DNA from: Marisediminitalea oceani | GTDB lineage: Bacteria > Pseudomonadota > Gammaproteobacteria > Enterobacterales > Alteromonadaceae | Assembly (NCBI RefSeq): GCF_003731635.1 | Contig: NZ_RCUA01000014.1 | Span: forward strand, 15,985-79,984 | Direction: 5' to 3' | Length of the DNA: 64,000 nucleotides | Part shown: one piece after another, positions 9,324-18,370 of the stretch | Layout: each line of letters begins with the position of its first letter | How positions within the stretch are numbered: the stretch's first letter is position 1 | The notes under the pieces: generated by a model | The model's database searches: none | What the model saw: only the letters and a program-made list of their open reading frames with translations | Told to the model about the DNA's origin: nothing | Program-made: the position numbers and the translations under genes

Positions 9324-10765
9324 GGCAGGTGTTTTATCGCTGCCGAGCGTGGCAATAGCCCGGCCCACAGTAATGAGAATACCGGGCCGCCCAGGCAAAA
9401 CAATGCCCAGGGTAAATAATCCACGGTCGCCACTCCCAGTGTGGCGGCCATAAATAAGCCGGAAACCGTCCAGGGCAATACCGGATCCATCAGGGTCACA
9501 GAATCTTCAATACTGCGGGATAAATTAACCGGTGCCAGCTTTCTGGCCCGATACCCGGGCTGATACAGGTTACCGATAATTAAGCTGGTCACGCCGCCGT
9601 GACTGGTCAGTGACAGTAAAGTAATGCCGCTTACCATAGTGCTTAACACCAAACTAAAAATACCTTTCACCCGCCGGAGCATCGCCTGAATTAATACATT
9701 CAGCGCGCCGCTGGCCTGCATGGTTCCGGCGAGTAAGAATGCGGCAATAATGACCACCAGTGTGCCTACCATGGAATACAATCCGCCACGCTCAACCAGT
9801 TGCAGAAAGGCTTCATTAGCCATTGCCTCACTGCGCAGTTGCGCAGGTAACATTTCAAGACTAAAGCCATTCAGGTAGGCGTTAACCGCATCCTCTAACC
9901 CAAAGGGTTGAACCATTACTGTAAGCACCAAAGCCAGCAGGGTGGAGTAAGTAATGCCGATGACGGGTGGCCATTTTTTAACAATCGCATAAATCACCAG
10001 GGCCGGGGGCAACAATTGCCACCACGCCGGGGTGAAAGCGGCTTCGATGAGTTGTTGCATTGCTGCCGTTGCTAACAACGCGTTGCTCTGATCGACCGTG
10101 CTTGCGGCCGGGACCAGCATAAACACTATTAGAGCAATCAAAAAAGAAGGCAAGGCTGTGTATACCATGTGGCCGATGTGCTGATATAAGTCGGCTTTGG
10201 CCGCAATCGCAGAAATATTGGTTGAATCCGATAAGGGCGACATTTTGTCACCGAAGCAGGCGCCGGAAATCACTGCACCGGCGGTAACCGGTAAAGAGGC
10301 CCCCATCACGGTGGCCAGGCCCATTAAAGCAACGCCGATTGTGCCGGCCGAAGCCCATGACGAGCCGGTAAATATGCTCATGATAGCAGCGGCCAGAAAA
10401 GCCGAAATATACAGGTAATCCGGATCAATAAGGTGGATGCCGGTCCATACAAAAAACGGGATGGTGCCGCACAGCATCCAGCTACCGATTAAGCCGCCAA
10501 TGGACAGCAGGATAAGCACTACCGGAAAAACATCTCCAAATTTGGCTACGGCGGCCTGCTCCATTAACTGCCAGCTAATGCCCCGGCTAAAACCTATCAG
10601 CCCGGCAACCACCGCGGCCAGTAATATTGCTACCACTACCAGCGTGCCGCCGAGTTCGGTAAACAAAGCGCCACCGGCGAAAACCGTTAACAGCACCACC
10701 AGCGGCAGCGCCGCTAACCAAAGCGGCAATGGCTCATTAGGTGAGGCTGACACGGGTTCAGACAT
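9320..10765 (-). CDS. nhaC: NhaC-family Na+/H+ antiporter
   Basis: A 481-residue inner-membrane transporter of the NhaC type, with about 11-12 hydrophobic segments. Family features: GACFGDKMSPLSDSTNISA in the middle, and SLTSHGGVTSLIIGN plus SRSIEDSVTLMDPVLPW in the second half. The family exchanges Na+ for protons or exchanges organic acids (malate/lactate type). Its start overlaps the end of the upstream PLP-enzyme gene by eight bases, so the two are co-transcribed and likely translationally coupled. That pairing suggests it could carry an amino-acid-derived acid or simply support pH/Na+ balance; the substrate is inference. Confidence 0.88.
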   Translation of the reverse strand: MSEPVSASPNEPLPLWLAALPLVVLLTVFAGGALFTELGGTLVVVAILLAAVVAGLIGFSRGISWQLMEQAAVAKFGDVFPVVLILLSIGGLIGSWMLCGTIPFFVWTGIHLIDPDYLYISAFLAAAIMSIFTGSSWASAGTIGVALMGLATVMGASLPVTAGAVISGACFGDKMSPLSDSTNISAIAAKADLYQHIGHMVYTALPSFLIALIVFMLVPAASTVDQSNALLATAAMQQLIEAAFTPAWWQLLPPALVIYAIVKKWPPVIGITYSTLLALVLTVMVQPFGLEDAVNAYLNGFSLEMLPAQLRSEAMANEAFLQLVERGGLYSMVGTLVVIIAAFLLAGTMQASGALNVLIQAMLRRVKGIFSLVLSTMVSGITLLSLTSHGGVTSLIIGNLYQPGYRARKLAPVNLSRSIEDSVTLMDPVLPWTVSGLFMAATLGVATVDYLPWALFCLGGPVFSLLWAGLLPRSAAIKHLP

Positions 10766-11927
10766 GCTGAAAAGCTTGTTCCAGATCGGCTATCAGCGTT
10801 TGCGCGGCTTCAAGCCCAACAGACAAACGAATAAGCCCTTGTGGCAGATTCATAGCGGCCAGCTGTTCGGCATTTTCCGGGCGCTGTAATGAGATGGCCA
10901 GACTTTCAAACCCGCCCCAGCTAACACCAAGGCGAAAGTGACTCAGGGCATTTAAAAAGCGGGTTACGTTATCGTATGCCGGGTTCTTCAGAGTAAAGCT
11001 GATCAGGCCATTGTAGCCGGCCAGCGGGTTGGTCTCGGCTGGCGGCGAATCTTCTTGCCAGGCCGGGTGATAGATCCGCGCTACTTTAGGGTGGTCCTGC
11101 AGAAACTCACCAATGGCCAGGGCGCTGGCCTCCTGTTGCTGTAGCCGCACACTCAGGGTACGCAGTCCTCTTTCTATTAACCACGCATCCATGGGGCCTA
11201 TTGCAGCGCCATTGAGCAAAAAGGTTCGGTAAAAAATCTGTTTAAGCAATGCGTGGCGGGTAATTATCGCACCGGCAATCACATCACTGTGGCCGCCAAT
11301 GTATTTGGTTAAGGAGTGGGCCACAATGTCGACGCCCATGGTAATGGGCTTCTGGAGCAGCGGCGTTGCCCAGGTGTTGTCGATACCGGTCAGAATGCCG
11401 TGTTCGTGGGCAATGGCCACTACCCTGGTAATATCAATGCGCTTAAAAGTCATGGTCGCCGGACTTTCAAACCAGATAAGCCGGGTTTCTGGCCGGATAG
11501 CTGCTTGTAGTTGCTCCAGATCGCCTGAGGTCAGGTAAGTAAACGTTACGCCAAACCGCGCGAGTTGCTCAGCGAGCTGAATGGTAGGGCTGTAGACCTG
11601 GTTGACAAATATGATGTGGTCGCCCTGATTTACCAACCCGGTAATCGCCGCACTAATAGCGCCCATACCAGAAGCAAACAGTTTGCATGCCTCGCCACGC
11701 TCAAGGGCTGCAAGTTTCTTTTCCACACTGGTCATTGTTGGATTTCGCCCACGCGTATAAACCGGTGTGCTGTATTCATTGGCCAGCGCGGCACAGAGGT
11801 TCTCAAACTTACTGTAAGAGAACAGTGAAGTCTGGTGAATGGGTTGTGTTACTGGTTGGATATCTGTTTGGGAGACAAAAGCTTCCGGCCCACAACAAAT
11901 ATCGAGATCCTGCTGTGAAATTTTCAT
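10758..11927 (-). CDS. Cys/Met metabolism PLP-dependent enzyme (cystathionine lyase-like)
   Basis: A 389-residue enzyme of the trans-sulfuration family. Hallmarks: the YTRGRNPT phosphate-binding segment, the GEACKLFASGMGAISAA helix, Asp in GIDNTWATP, and the PLP lysine in DIVAHSLTKYIGGHSDVIAG. Likely reactions are beta- or gamma-elimination on cystathionine, cysteine or methionine; the exact one cannot be told from sequence. It is the first gene of a two-gene operon with NhaC (eight-base overlap). The name metC would be a guess, so no symbol is given. Confidence 0.88.
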   Translation of the reverse strand: MKISQQDLDICCGPEAFVSQTDIQPVTQPIHQTSLFSYSKFENLCAALANEYSTPVYTRGRNPTMTSVEKKLAALERGEACKLFASGMGAISAAITGLVNQGDHIIFVNQVYSPTIQLAEQLARFGVTFTYLTSGDLEQLQAAIRPETRLIWFESPATMTFKRIDITRVVAIAHEHGILTGIDNTWATPLLQKPITMGVDIVAHSLTKYIGGHSDVIAGAIITRHALLKQIFYRTFLLNGAAIGPMDAWLIERGLRTLSVRLQQQEASALAIGEFLQDHPKVARIYHPAWQEDSPPAETNPLAGYNGLISFTLKNPAYDNVTRFLNALSHFRLGVSWGGFESLAISLQRPENAEQLAAMNLPQGLIRLSVGLEAAQTLIADLEQAFQHV

Positions 11928-12029
11928 GTCGTTGTATTTTTGAATATTTTATACCACCTTACCTGCAATTGCTGGTGGCGTACAAGCTTGTGGTCTTAAT
12001 ATTCTGCTGATTAAGCGACATCATCAAAT

Positions 12030-12051
12030 AAGCCGGCGAATATGCCGGCTT
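12030..12051 (-). terminator. Hairpin terminator after the DUF885 gene
   Basis: AAGCCGGC (12030-12037) pairs with GCCGGCTT (12044-12051) around a six-base loop. On the minus strand it follows the DUF885 stop and is followed by TTATTTG, a weak U-rich tail. Confidence 0.55.
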
Positions 12052-12069
12052 TGTTACAGCAATGATTAA

Positions 12070-13938
12070 CTAAGCCGCTTTTTCCTCAGCAATCCAATTG
12101 TCTACCATGCGTTCCAAAATGGTCAGGGGCACAGCGCCACTGCCAAGGATCACATCGTGGAAGGCGCGAATATCAAACTGTTCACCCAGTTCGGTTTCGG
12201 CCTTCTCTCGTAGCTCAAGAATTTTCAGCATTCCGATTTTGTAGGAAGTGGCCTGACCCGGCCACACAAAATAGCGCTGAACTTCGGTTTTTATCGCGCC
12301 ATCAGAAATGGGCGAGTTATCTCTGAAGAACTGATTAGCCTGTTCTTCTGTCCAGCCTTTGGCATGGATACCGGTGTCTACCACCAAACGGATTGCGCGC
12401 CACATTTCAGAAACTAAGCGACCAAAGTCAGACATCGGATTCTGGTAGCCACCCATTTCCTTTGCCACCAGCTCAGCATACAACGCCCAGCCTTCAACAT
12501 AACTGTTAAAGAACGACGTGGTTCTGAATTTAGGTACACCTTCCAGTTCCTGAGCAATGGATATTTGCATATGGTGGCCGGGGTTGCCTTCGTGGTAGGC
12601 GATTGCCTCCATTTCGTTCTTAGGCATGGTGGTCATGTCTATCAGGTGAGCATAGTACACACCCGGTGTGCTGCCATCCGGCGAACCGGCAAAGTAATGC
12701 TGCGGAGCGCCAGCCTGCTCACGATAAGGTTCTACCCGCTTTACAACTAAATCGGCTTTGGGCAGGATGCCGAAGAATTCCGGTAATTTATCGGCTATGT
12801 TATCCAGAAAGGCGGTTGCGTCATCGAGGTAAGCCTGGCGTCCCTCGTCGGTGTTCGGATAATAAAAACGTTCATCGGTGTTATCCGATTTTATGTAGGC
12901 AAAGAACTCTTTTAAGGTGCCGTCGAAGCCTTCTGCCTGCTTAATTTTTTCCATCTCAGCCAGAATGCGGTCTACTTCGTTCAAACCAATCTGATGAATT
13001 TCATCGGCGGTTAAATCGGTAGTGGTACGTAAGGCCAGCGCAGAGTTGTAATAAGCTTCGCCCTGCGGCAGTGCAGATGCGCCTGTTGCTTCACGAGAAA
13101 TGTTCGGCAGGTCATTTTCGAACCAGCTAATCAGCTTGCCATAAGCTGGCATGACTTTATCGAGCAGTGCGGTCTCGGCTTCCTCAATATAGGTCGCAGC
13201 CTGTTCGGCTGTGATCTCGCCGCTTTCCTCAAGCGCTGCCACCTTGGTTTTTACGTCTGCCAGCAATGAAGAATCCTGGTCACTGTCGGGGTCAAAAGGT
13301 TTGCCTGAGATAATCGCTTTGCTTTGTTTGATAACGCCTTCGTAAGCAAAGTACGGCGCTTTAACGCCCTCGTCTGCATTGATGGCAACCCGGCTGGTTA
13401 ATTGTTCAACCGCCCGGCCAACGCCTTCCAGTCTGGAAATATAGGCTTCCATGTCCGAGGTTTCGGCGACTTTATGATAATTGATCAGCAGAGTTGGCAG
13501 CATGGACTGCATGCCATTCATTTGCGTGAGTACGTAATTACGGCGGCGAAATTCAGCCTGCTTTTTGGCCTGTTCAAACTGAAACATCCAGATGTCGTAG
13601 GATATTTTAGTGTCTTCATCTAACTTGCTGTAATCAAAATTGGCTTTGAGTTCGTCAACGGTGGCCGCCATCCATTGCAGACGTTTATCCTGGCCTTGTT
13701 CCGACATGTCATCAATCTGGTCGTAGAGATCCTTGCGGCCAAGGCGGGTCATCATCAGCGGAGAAAACTGCAGTTGTTGCTCGTATTTTTCTTCAAACCA
13801 GGCATTCAACCGCTCGGATTCGCTAAGCTGGGCGCTTTCGGCTGTGGTGGCAGGTTGTGACGCAGTACTGGTTTGTGGTGCTTCGGAACAGGCGGTCAGC
13901 GCAAGCGCCACCGCACTGAGTAAAAAGAGTCGTTTCAT
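12070..13938 (-). CDS. DUF885 lipoprotein, putative metallopeptidase
   Basis: A 622-residue lipoprotein. The signal peptide ends in the lipobox LTAC (Cys17), so it is lipid-anchored in the envelope. The body is the DUF885 family, marked by the zinc-site-like motif AYHEGNPGHHMQISIAQE; a further acidic motif follows in YVEGWALYAELVAKEMG. The HExxPGHH arrangement resembles gluzincin-like peptidases, and family members are thought to cleave peptides, though evidence is sparse. AGGGG precedes ATG 13938. With the nearby TonB receptor and membrane dipeptidase it suggests peptide degradation at the cell surface (inference). Confidence 0.88.
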   Translation of the reverse strand: MKRLFLLSAVALALTACSEAPQTSTASQPATTAESAQLSESERLNAWFEEKYEQQLQFSPLMMTRLGRKDLYDQIDDMSEQGQDKRLQWMAATVDELKANFDYSKLDEDTKISYDIWMFQFEQAKKQAEFRRRNYVLTQMNGMQSMLPTLLINYHKVAETSDMEAYISRLEGVGRAVEQLTSRVAINADEGVKAPYFAYEGVIKQSKAIISGKPFDPDSDQDSSLLADVKTKVAALEESGEITAEQAATYIEEAETALLDKVMPAYGKLISWFENDLPNISREATGASALPQGEAYYNSALALRTTTDLTADEIHQIGLNEVDRILAEMEKIKQAEGFDGTLKEFFAYIKSDNTDERFYYPNTDEGRQAYLDDATAFLDNIADKLPEFFGILPKADLVVKRVEPYREQAGAPQHYFAGSPDGSTPGVYYAHLIDMTTMPKNEMEAIAYHEGNPGHHMQISIAQELEGVPKFRTTSFFNSYVEGWALYAELVAKEMGGYQNPMSDFGRLVSEMWRAIRLVVDTGIHAKGWTEEQANQFFRDNSPISDGAIKTEVQRYFVWPGQATSYKIGMLKILELREKAETELGEQFDIRAFHDVILGSGAVPLTILERMVDNWIAEEKAA

Positions 13939-14026
13939 GGTGTAAGCCCCTGGATAGTGGTCAATTATAATTGCTTTCGGTACCAGTAGACCCTGATGCG
14001 GGGCTTATTTCAATCACTTCTGTTGT

Positions 14027-15202
14027 TCAGCGTTGTGTCAATTTGTCGGTAAATGCTTTGATCCTCGCCAGACCTTCATGCAACAGCGCTTCCGACGTGG
14101 CATAAGACAGCCTGACAAACTGGTCGCCACCGACAACACCAAAATCATTGCCGGGTGTCATGGCCACATGAGCCTCACTGAGTAAGCGGTCACAGAACTC
14201 CATGGCAGACATGCCTGTCTGGCTAACGTCAATATAAACATAAAACGCGCCGTCGGGCTCAACCGGAACCTTGAGGCCCGCGTCAGCCAGGCCTTGCAGA
14301 ACGATTTTGCGCCGTGACAGTAAGGACTGCCGCCGTTGCTCACAAAGCGCGAGGGTGGGTGGTGTAAAGCAGGCTAAAGCCGCAAGCTGGGCCGGTGTGG
14401 AGGGGCAAATATATAAGTTTTGCGCCAGTCGCTCGATAACCGCCACCATGTCGTCCGGTACAATCATCCAGCCTAACCGCCAACCGGTCATGCCAAAGTA
14501 TTTTGAAAAGCTGTTGATAATAATCGCATCGTTATCAAACGACAGCGCTGATTGCGGCGGGCCGTTGGTATCGTCACTCAGGTTTAGGTAGATTTCATCG
14601 ATTATCCGCCACGCGCCGCGGGCTTTGGCAAACTCGCACATTTTGGCAAGGTCGTCAGCAGATACCGCTGTACCGGTGGGATTGGATGGTGTGGCAACCA
14701 TCAGCGCCCGGGTTGTCTCCTGCCAATGCTGTGCTACCAGTGCAGGCGTTAACTGGAATCGGTCGGCAGCAGCAGTTGGGACCAGATTAACCTTGCCGCC
14801 GAAGGTGGTAACAAACTGGCGGTTACAAGGGTAGGAGGGATCGCCCACCATCACTTCATCACCCGGATTAACCAGTGCGGCACATACCAGTAACAGCGCC
14901 GCTGACGCACCGGCGGTTACCACTACCCGTCGCGGGTCGATCTCCAGTCCGTGCATGGTCTGGTAAAAGCCTGCAATGGCCTGGCGTAGACGGAAGTCGC
15001 CCAGTGCCCCGGTGTAGGGTAACTGATTCTCTGCAACGGCTTGTTGCATGGCTTGCTGAACCGCTGGCGGTGCGCCAAAGTCAGGCTCGCCAATGTTTAA
15101 ACGAATAACGTTGTGCCCGGCGTGCTCAAGCGCCGTGGCTTTTTCGCCGAAGGCCATCGCATAGAATGGAGTGATGGCCATGGCGCGGTCAGAATACTGC
15201 AT
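14027..15202 (-). CDS. Class I/II PLP-dependent aminotransferase
   Basis: A 391-residue fold-type I aminotransferase of the aspartate aminotransferase group. Seen: GEPDFGAPP near the start, the TAGASAALL cofactor-site segment, ATPSNPTGTAV, DEIYLNL, and the PLP lysine in NSFSKYFGMTGWRLGW. The C-terminal Arg that binds the alpha-carboxylate is in FVRLSYA. Amino donor not predictable. The next gene upstream on the same strand (15220-15651) ends 17 bases before this start, so they probably form an operon. Confidence 0.9.
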   Translation of the reverse strand: MQYSDRAMAITPFYAMAFGEKATALEHAGHNVIRLNIGEPDFGAPPAVQQAMQQAVAENQLPYTGALGDFRLRQAIAGFYQTMHGLEIDPRRVVVTAGASAALLLVCAALVNPGDEVMVGDPSYPCNRQFVTTFGGKVNLVPTAAADRFQLTPALVAQHWQETTRALMVATPSNPTGTAVSADDLAKMCEFAKARGAWRIIDEIYLNLSDDTNGPPQSALSFDNDAIIINSFSKYFGMTGWRLGWMIVPDDMVAVIERLAQNLYICPSTPAQLAALACFTPPTLALCEQRRQSLLSRRKIVLQGLADAGLKVPVEPDGAFYVYIDVSQTGMSAMEFCDRLLSEAHVAMTPGNDFGVVGGDQFVRLSYATSEALLHEGLARIKAFTDKLTQR

Positions 15203-15219
15203 GAAACTCTCTATTTGTT

Positions 15220-15651
15220 TTAGTGTAACCAGCCTGCGCGAACACCGCGCTGGCTGATTAGTACCAGTAATAACGCGATGGAAGTTACGATAACAGGCAT
15301 TACTACAATGCCCCAGCCCATGATGCTGATGGCATCAATGACCACAAAATTATAATACTGCTGCACAATTACCCCGGCGAGGGAGATCACCAACACAGGG
15401 AAAGCGAGCTTTTTGCCCAGAGCCAGTAAGATACTGCCTGTTAAGCCGCCAAAAACGGCCAGGGCGTAAGCGCTGTAAGACCACACTGGGATGTCCCGAT
15501 AGACTGCCTGTTGCGTCTCAGGAAGCTGAGCAATCATCTCCGGCGTCATCATGAGTTGACTGAAAAATGCCGCTACGCCAATACCATTCCAAAGCACCAT
15601 CAGCCAGGCAAACACCTTAAGGCCGGTTGACATCCGTTTTGTGCTGCTCAT
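15220..15651 (-). CDS. Small four-helix membrane protein
   Basis: A 143-residue protein with four hydrophobic segments (about 10-30, 55-75, 80-98 and 108-130) and short charged ends; function not recognised. The start is set at ATG 15651 because AAGGGGG lies just upstream; an in-frame start ten codons earlier lacks a ribosome site. It stands immediately upstream of the aminotransferase on the same strand. Confidence 0.7.
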   Translation of the reverse strand: MSSTKRMSTGLKVFAWLMVLWNGIGVAAFFSQLMMTPEMIAQLPETQQAVYRDIPVWSYSAYALAVFGGLTGSILLALGKKLAFPVLVISLAGVIVQQYYNFVVIDAISIMGWGIVVMPVIVTSIALLLVLISQRGVRAGWLH

Positions 15652-16027
15652 TTTGACCCCCTTAAACGAATTCGGTAACAATTATCAGTATTACTATACG
15701 TGAATTTTGTGTGATAGATAACGGATTATACCTTCTTATACTTTTGTCTAAAGTGGTGCAATTGGTCAGCTTTTCATCACAAAAAATGTGCAGCATCGAT
15801 TATTACTCAGGAATAGATTGTTAAGTAATTGTATTAAAGATACTGTATACGATATCTTTTATGTAGACTGTCGGTTGCTGCTGGTAATTTATCCCAAAAC
15901 AGCCGTCGAATCAGTGAATTGGTACAGGGATTGAAACGCTTGTGTGAATACCGCCTACGGAAAGGCGCAGAATAACAACACGGTCTCGAATTCAAACTCC
16001 CTGAAACAAGACTGAGAAAATAACGAT
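15652..16027. other. 376-base intergenic region between divergent operons
   Basis: Holds no gene I trust. It should contain the promoters for the minus-strand membrane protein/aminotransferase pair and for the TonB receptor. Its main feature is the long palindrome at 15836-15859. Confidence 0.5.
15836..15859. promoter_or_regulatory. 24-bp palindromic operator-like site
   Basis: Arms AAAGATA (15836-15842) and TATCTTT (15853-15859) surround a GTATAC core (15845-15850); 20 of 24 positions are symmetric. It lies about 170 bases before the TonB receptor start. The regulator is not known and no regulator gene is adjacent. Confidence 0.5.
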
Positions 16028-18370
16028 ATGGCACATAAATACACAAGCAAAACCTTTTCACTTTCCCTACTGGCTGGCGTTATTGGTCAGCTACTGATTG
16101 GTTCCCAGGCCTATGCCCAAACCAATAACGAATCAGAAGCTCAAAAAGAAGAGAAAATCGTCGTCGTCGGCCGTCGTATTTCACAAACCGACATCGCTAT
16201 AGGTACCGATGAAGCAACCAACACGCTGGCCGTTACCCGTGACGAATTGCTTTCTGCACCGTCGGGTATCTCCGGCTTAAAGATGCTCGAAAATTTACCC
16301 GGCTTTAACGTACAAACTGATGGGGCGTTAGGGCTTTATGAATTTGGTAACTCGGTGCAGGTTCGGGCTTTCCAGTTAAGCCAGATGGGCTTTGTTCTGG
16401 ATGGTATTCCTATGGGGCGCTCCGATGCTTTTGGCGGCAGCCCTATCTTCCGTTATGTAGACAATGAAAACCTTGGCGCCGTTGTCGCCTCACCAGGTGC
16501 CGGCGATGTATCTGCGCCAACCTATTCATCTTTGGGCCCGATTGCTTCTTACAGCACGGTTCGCCCATCTGAAGACATGGGCGGTATGGTGGCCGTCACT
16601 GTGGGTGATTTCGACCTGCAACGGACTTTCGTAAAACTGGAAACCGGTGATATCGATGGCTTCAGAGCCTACGTGAGTCGTTCTAAAACCGATAGTGACC
16701 TGTGGCGTGGCCCGGGTACCATCGACCGCGAGCATATCGAAGCCAAAGCGTTGTACGAGTTCGGTGACAGCTATATCCAGGCTACCTATGTAGCAAACGA
16801 TTTCTTCGATTATGATTCACCATCTGCGCCGGCCTCTACTTTCGCCAGCAACTATTACTACAGCTATGTCGACAGTATCCCGGAAGGGTGTATCAGTCCG
16901 GCAGGCAGCGTATATGACTATAATGGTGACGGCAGTATCGATGACGATGACTTTACGCCGGTATTCACCGGCTCAAACTGTACCAGCTATTACGAAGATC
17001 GCATCAATATTCGCGATGATAAGCTCTATTCATTAGGTTTTGGTACTTATTTCAGCGAAGATGTAAAGCTCGATGTAACCGCTTATTACGAAGATAAAGA
17101 CGGTTATGGGGTATCACCAGACAGCTACTCTAACACTCTGGGTATTTACACCCGCCAGGCAGCGGCTGGTCTTGATGTGGTGCATCCACGCGGTGTTCAG
17201 TACGGACTTTCCACCGTAGGTGGCGAGCGTGAGGGTATCGTTGCCGGATTAACCTGGTATATGGGCGACCATAAAATCGAGTTCGGTGGCTGGATTGAAG
17301 ATGATACCTACAACCGTACCCAGGCGCGCCTGAATAAAACCGGCGGCAGCGCCGACGGTGATGTAATCATGGATGAGGTGGCTTATTACCGTCGTAATTA
17401 CACCGCAGTGCGCGATACCACCCAGCTATATGTAAAAGACAACTTTAGCATGATGGATGACAATCTGATGCTGGAAGTGGGCTTTAAGTCATTGTCTATC
17501 GATTACTCACTGGATGGCTACCGTGATTACGCGGATTACGAAATTGACAGTCAGCCGGGTTATGGCCCACAGTCGGTTGAAGCTGAATACAGCGACAACT
17601 TCTTACCCATGGTGGGTGCGGTTTACCGGTTAAATGATACCGATCAGATCTTCGCCTCATTCGCACAAAACTATGCGTTACCGGCCGGTACCGACGATAT
17701 CTTCGATAACGCCGTTGGCTTTGATGCCCCGGATCCTAAAGGGGAAGAAGCCGATAACTATGAGTTCGGTTTCAGAACCAACCGCGAAACATATAACGGT
17801 GCGATTGCCTTATTCTATACCCGTTTCGACAACCGCTTAATTGCCAGCAGTGTAATGAATCCGGCCACCGGTCAGCCAGAAGCATTCTACGTGAATGCAG
17901 GCGCCTCCAAGGCCTACGGGGTTGAACTGAGCGGTGTGTTCCAGCCAGAAGTCTTTGATCGCGAGCTCTACTTTAATGCCAACTTATCTTATAAAAAAGC
18001 TGAGCTGGTGGATGGATTTGGCAGTAACCCTGCTGGCAGTCAGTTACCAGACAGCCCGGAATGGCTGATGACTGGCGGTGTAACCTACGAGCCGACAGAA
18101 TGGCTGGTAGCCAACTTCTCGGCTAAATATACCGGTAAGCGCTACACCGACTTCGCCGAGTCTATTGAACTGGACAGCTACCTGGTAGCACAGGCTTATG
18201 TCGATATCGGCGGTCCTAACAACTTTGGCATGCCTGAAAATATGCGTCTTCGTTTCAACATCGACAACGTGTTCGATAAAGAAGTGATGTCTTTTGGCTT
18301 TACCGGTTCGACGTTTGGTCGCCCGCTTAGCCCGCGTACCTTCCAGGCAACCCTGACGGTAGACTTTTAA
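16028..18370 (+). CDS. TonB-dependent outer-membrane receptor
   Basis: A 780-residue outer-membrane transporter. Signal peptide about 1-31 (ending SQAYAQ), then a short stretch with EEKIVVVGRRIS, resembling a TonB box. The plug domain is at about 55-175 (LKMLENLPGFNVQTDGALG, then VQVRAFQLSQMGFVLDGIP), followed by a barrel ending in FQATLTVDF with the usual C-terminal Phe. It resembles receptors for organic ligands more than classic siderophore receptors, but the ligand is unknown. Its stop codon shares one base with the next gene's start (TAATG), so receptor and dipeptidase are translationally coupled. This makes a peptide-like ligand plausible. Confidence 0.93.
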   Translation: MAHKYTSKTFSLSLLAGVIGQLLIGSQAYAQTNNESEAQKEEKIVVVGRRISQTDIAIGTDEATNTLAVTRDELLSAPSGISGLKMLENLPGFNVQTDGALGLYEFGNSVQVRAFQLSQMGFVLDGIPMGRSDAFGGSPIFRYVDNENLGAVVASPGAGDVSAPTYSSLGPIASYSTVRPSEDMGGMVAVTVGDFDLQRTFVKLETGDIDGFRAYVSRSKTDSDLWRGPGTIDREHIEAKALYEFGDSYIQATYVANDFFDYDSPSAPASTFASNYYYSYVDSIPEGCISPAGSVYDYNGDGSIDDDDFTPVFTGSNCTSYYEDRINIRDDKLYSLGFGTYFSEDVKLDVTAYYEDKDGYGVSPDSYSNTLGIYTRQAAAGLDVVHPRGVQYGLSTVGGEREGIVAGLTWYMGDHKIEFGGWIEDDTYNRTQARLNKTGGSADGDVIMDEVAYYRRNYTAVRDTTQLYVKDNFSMMDDNLMLEVGFKSLSIDYSLDGYRDYADYEIDSQPGYGPQSVEAEYSDNFLPMVGAVYRLNDTDQIFASFAQNYALPAGTDDIFDNAVGFDAPDPKGEEADNYEFGFRTNRETYNGAIALFYTRFDNRLIASSVMNPATGQPEAFYVNAGASKAYGVELSGVFQPEVFDRELYFNANLSYKKAELVDGFGSNPAGSQLPDSPEWLMTGGVTYEPTEWLVANFSAKYTGKRYTDFAESIELDSYLVAQAYVDIGGPNNFGMPENMRLRFNIDNVFDKEVMSFGFTGSTFGRPLSPRTFQATLTVDF

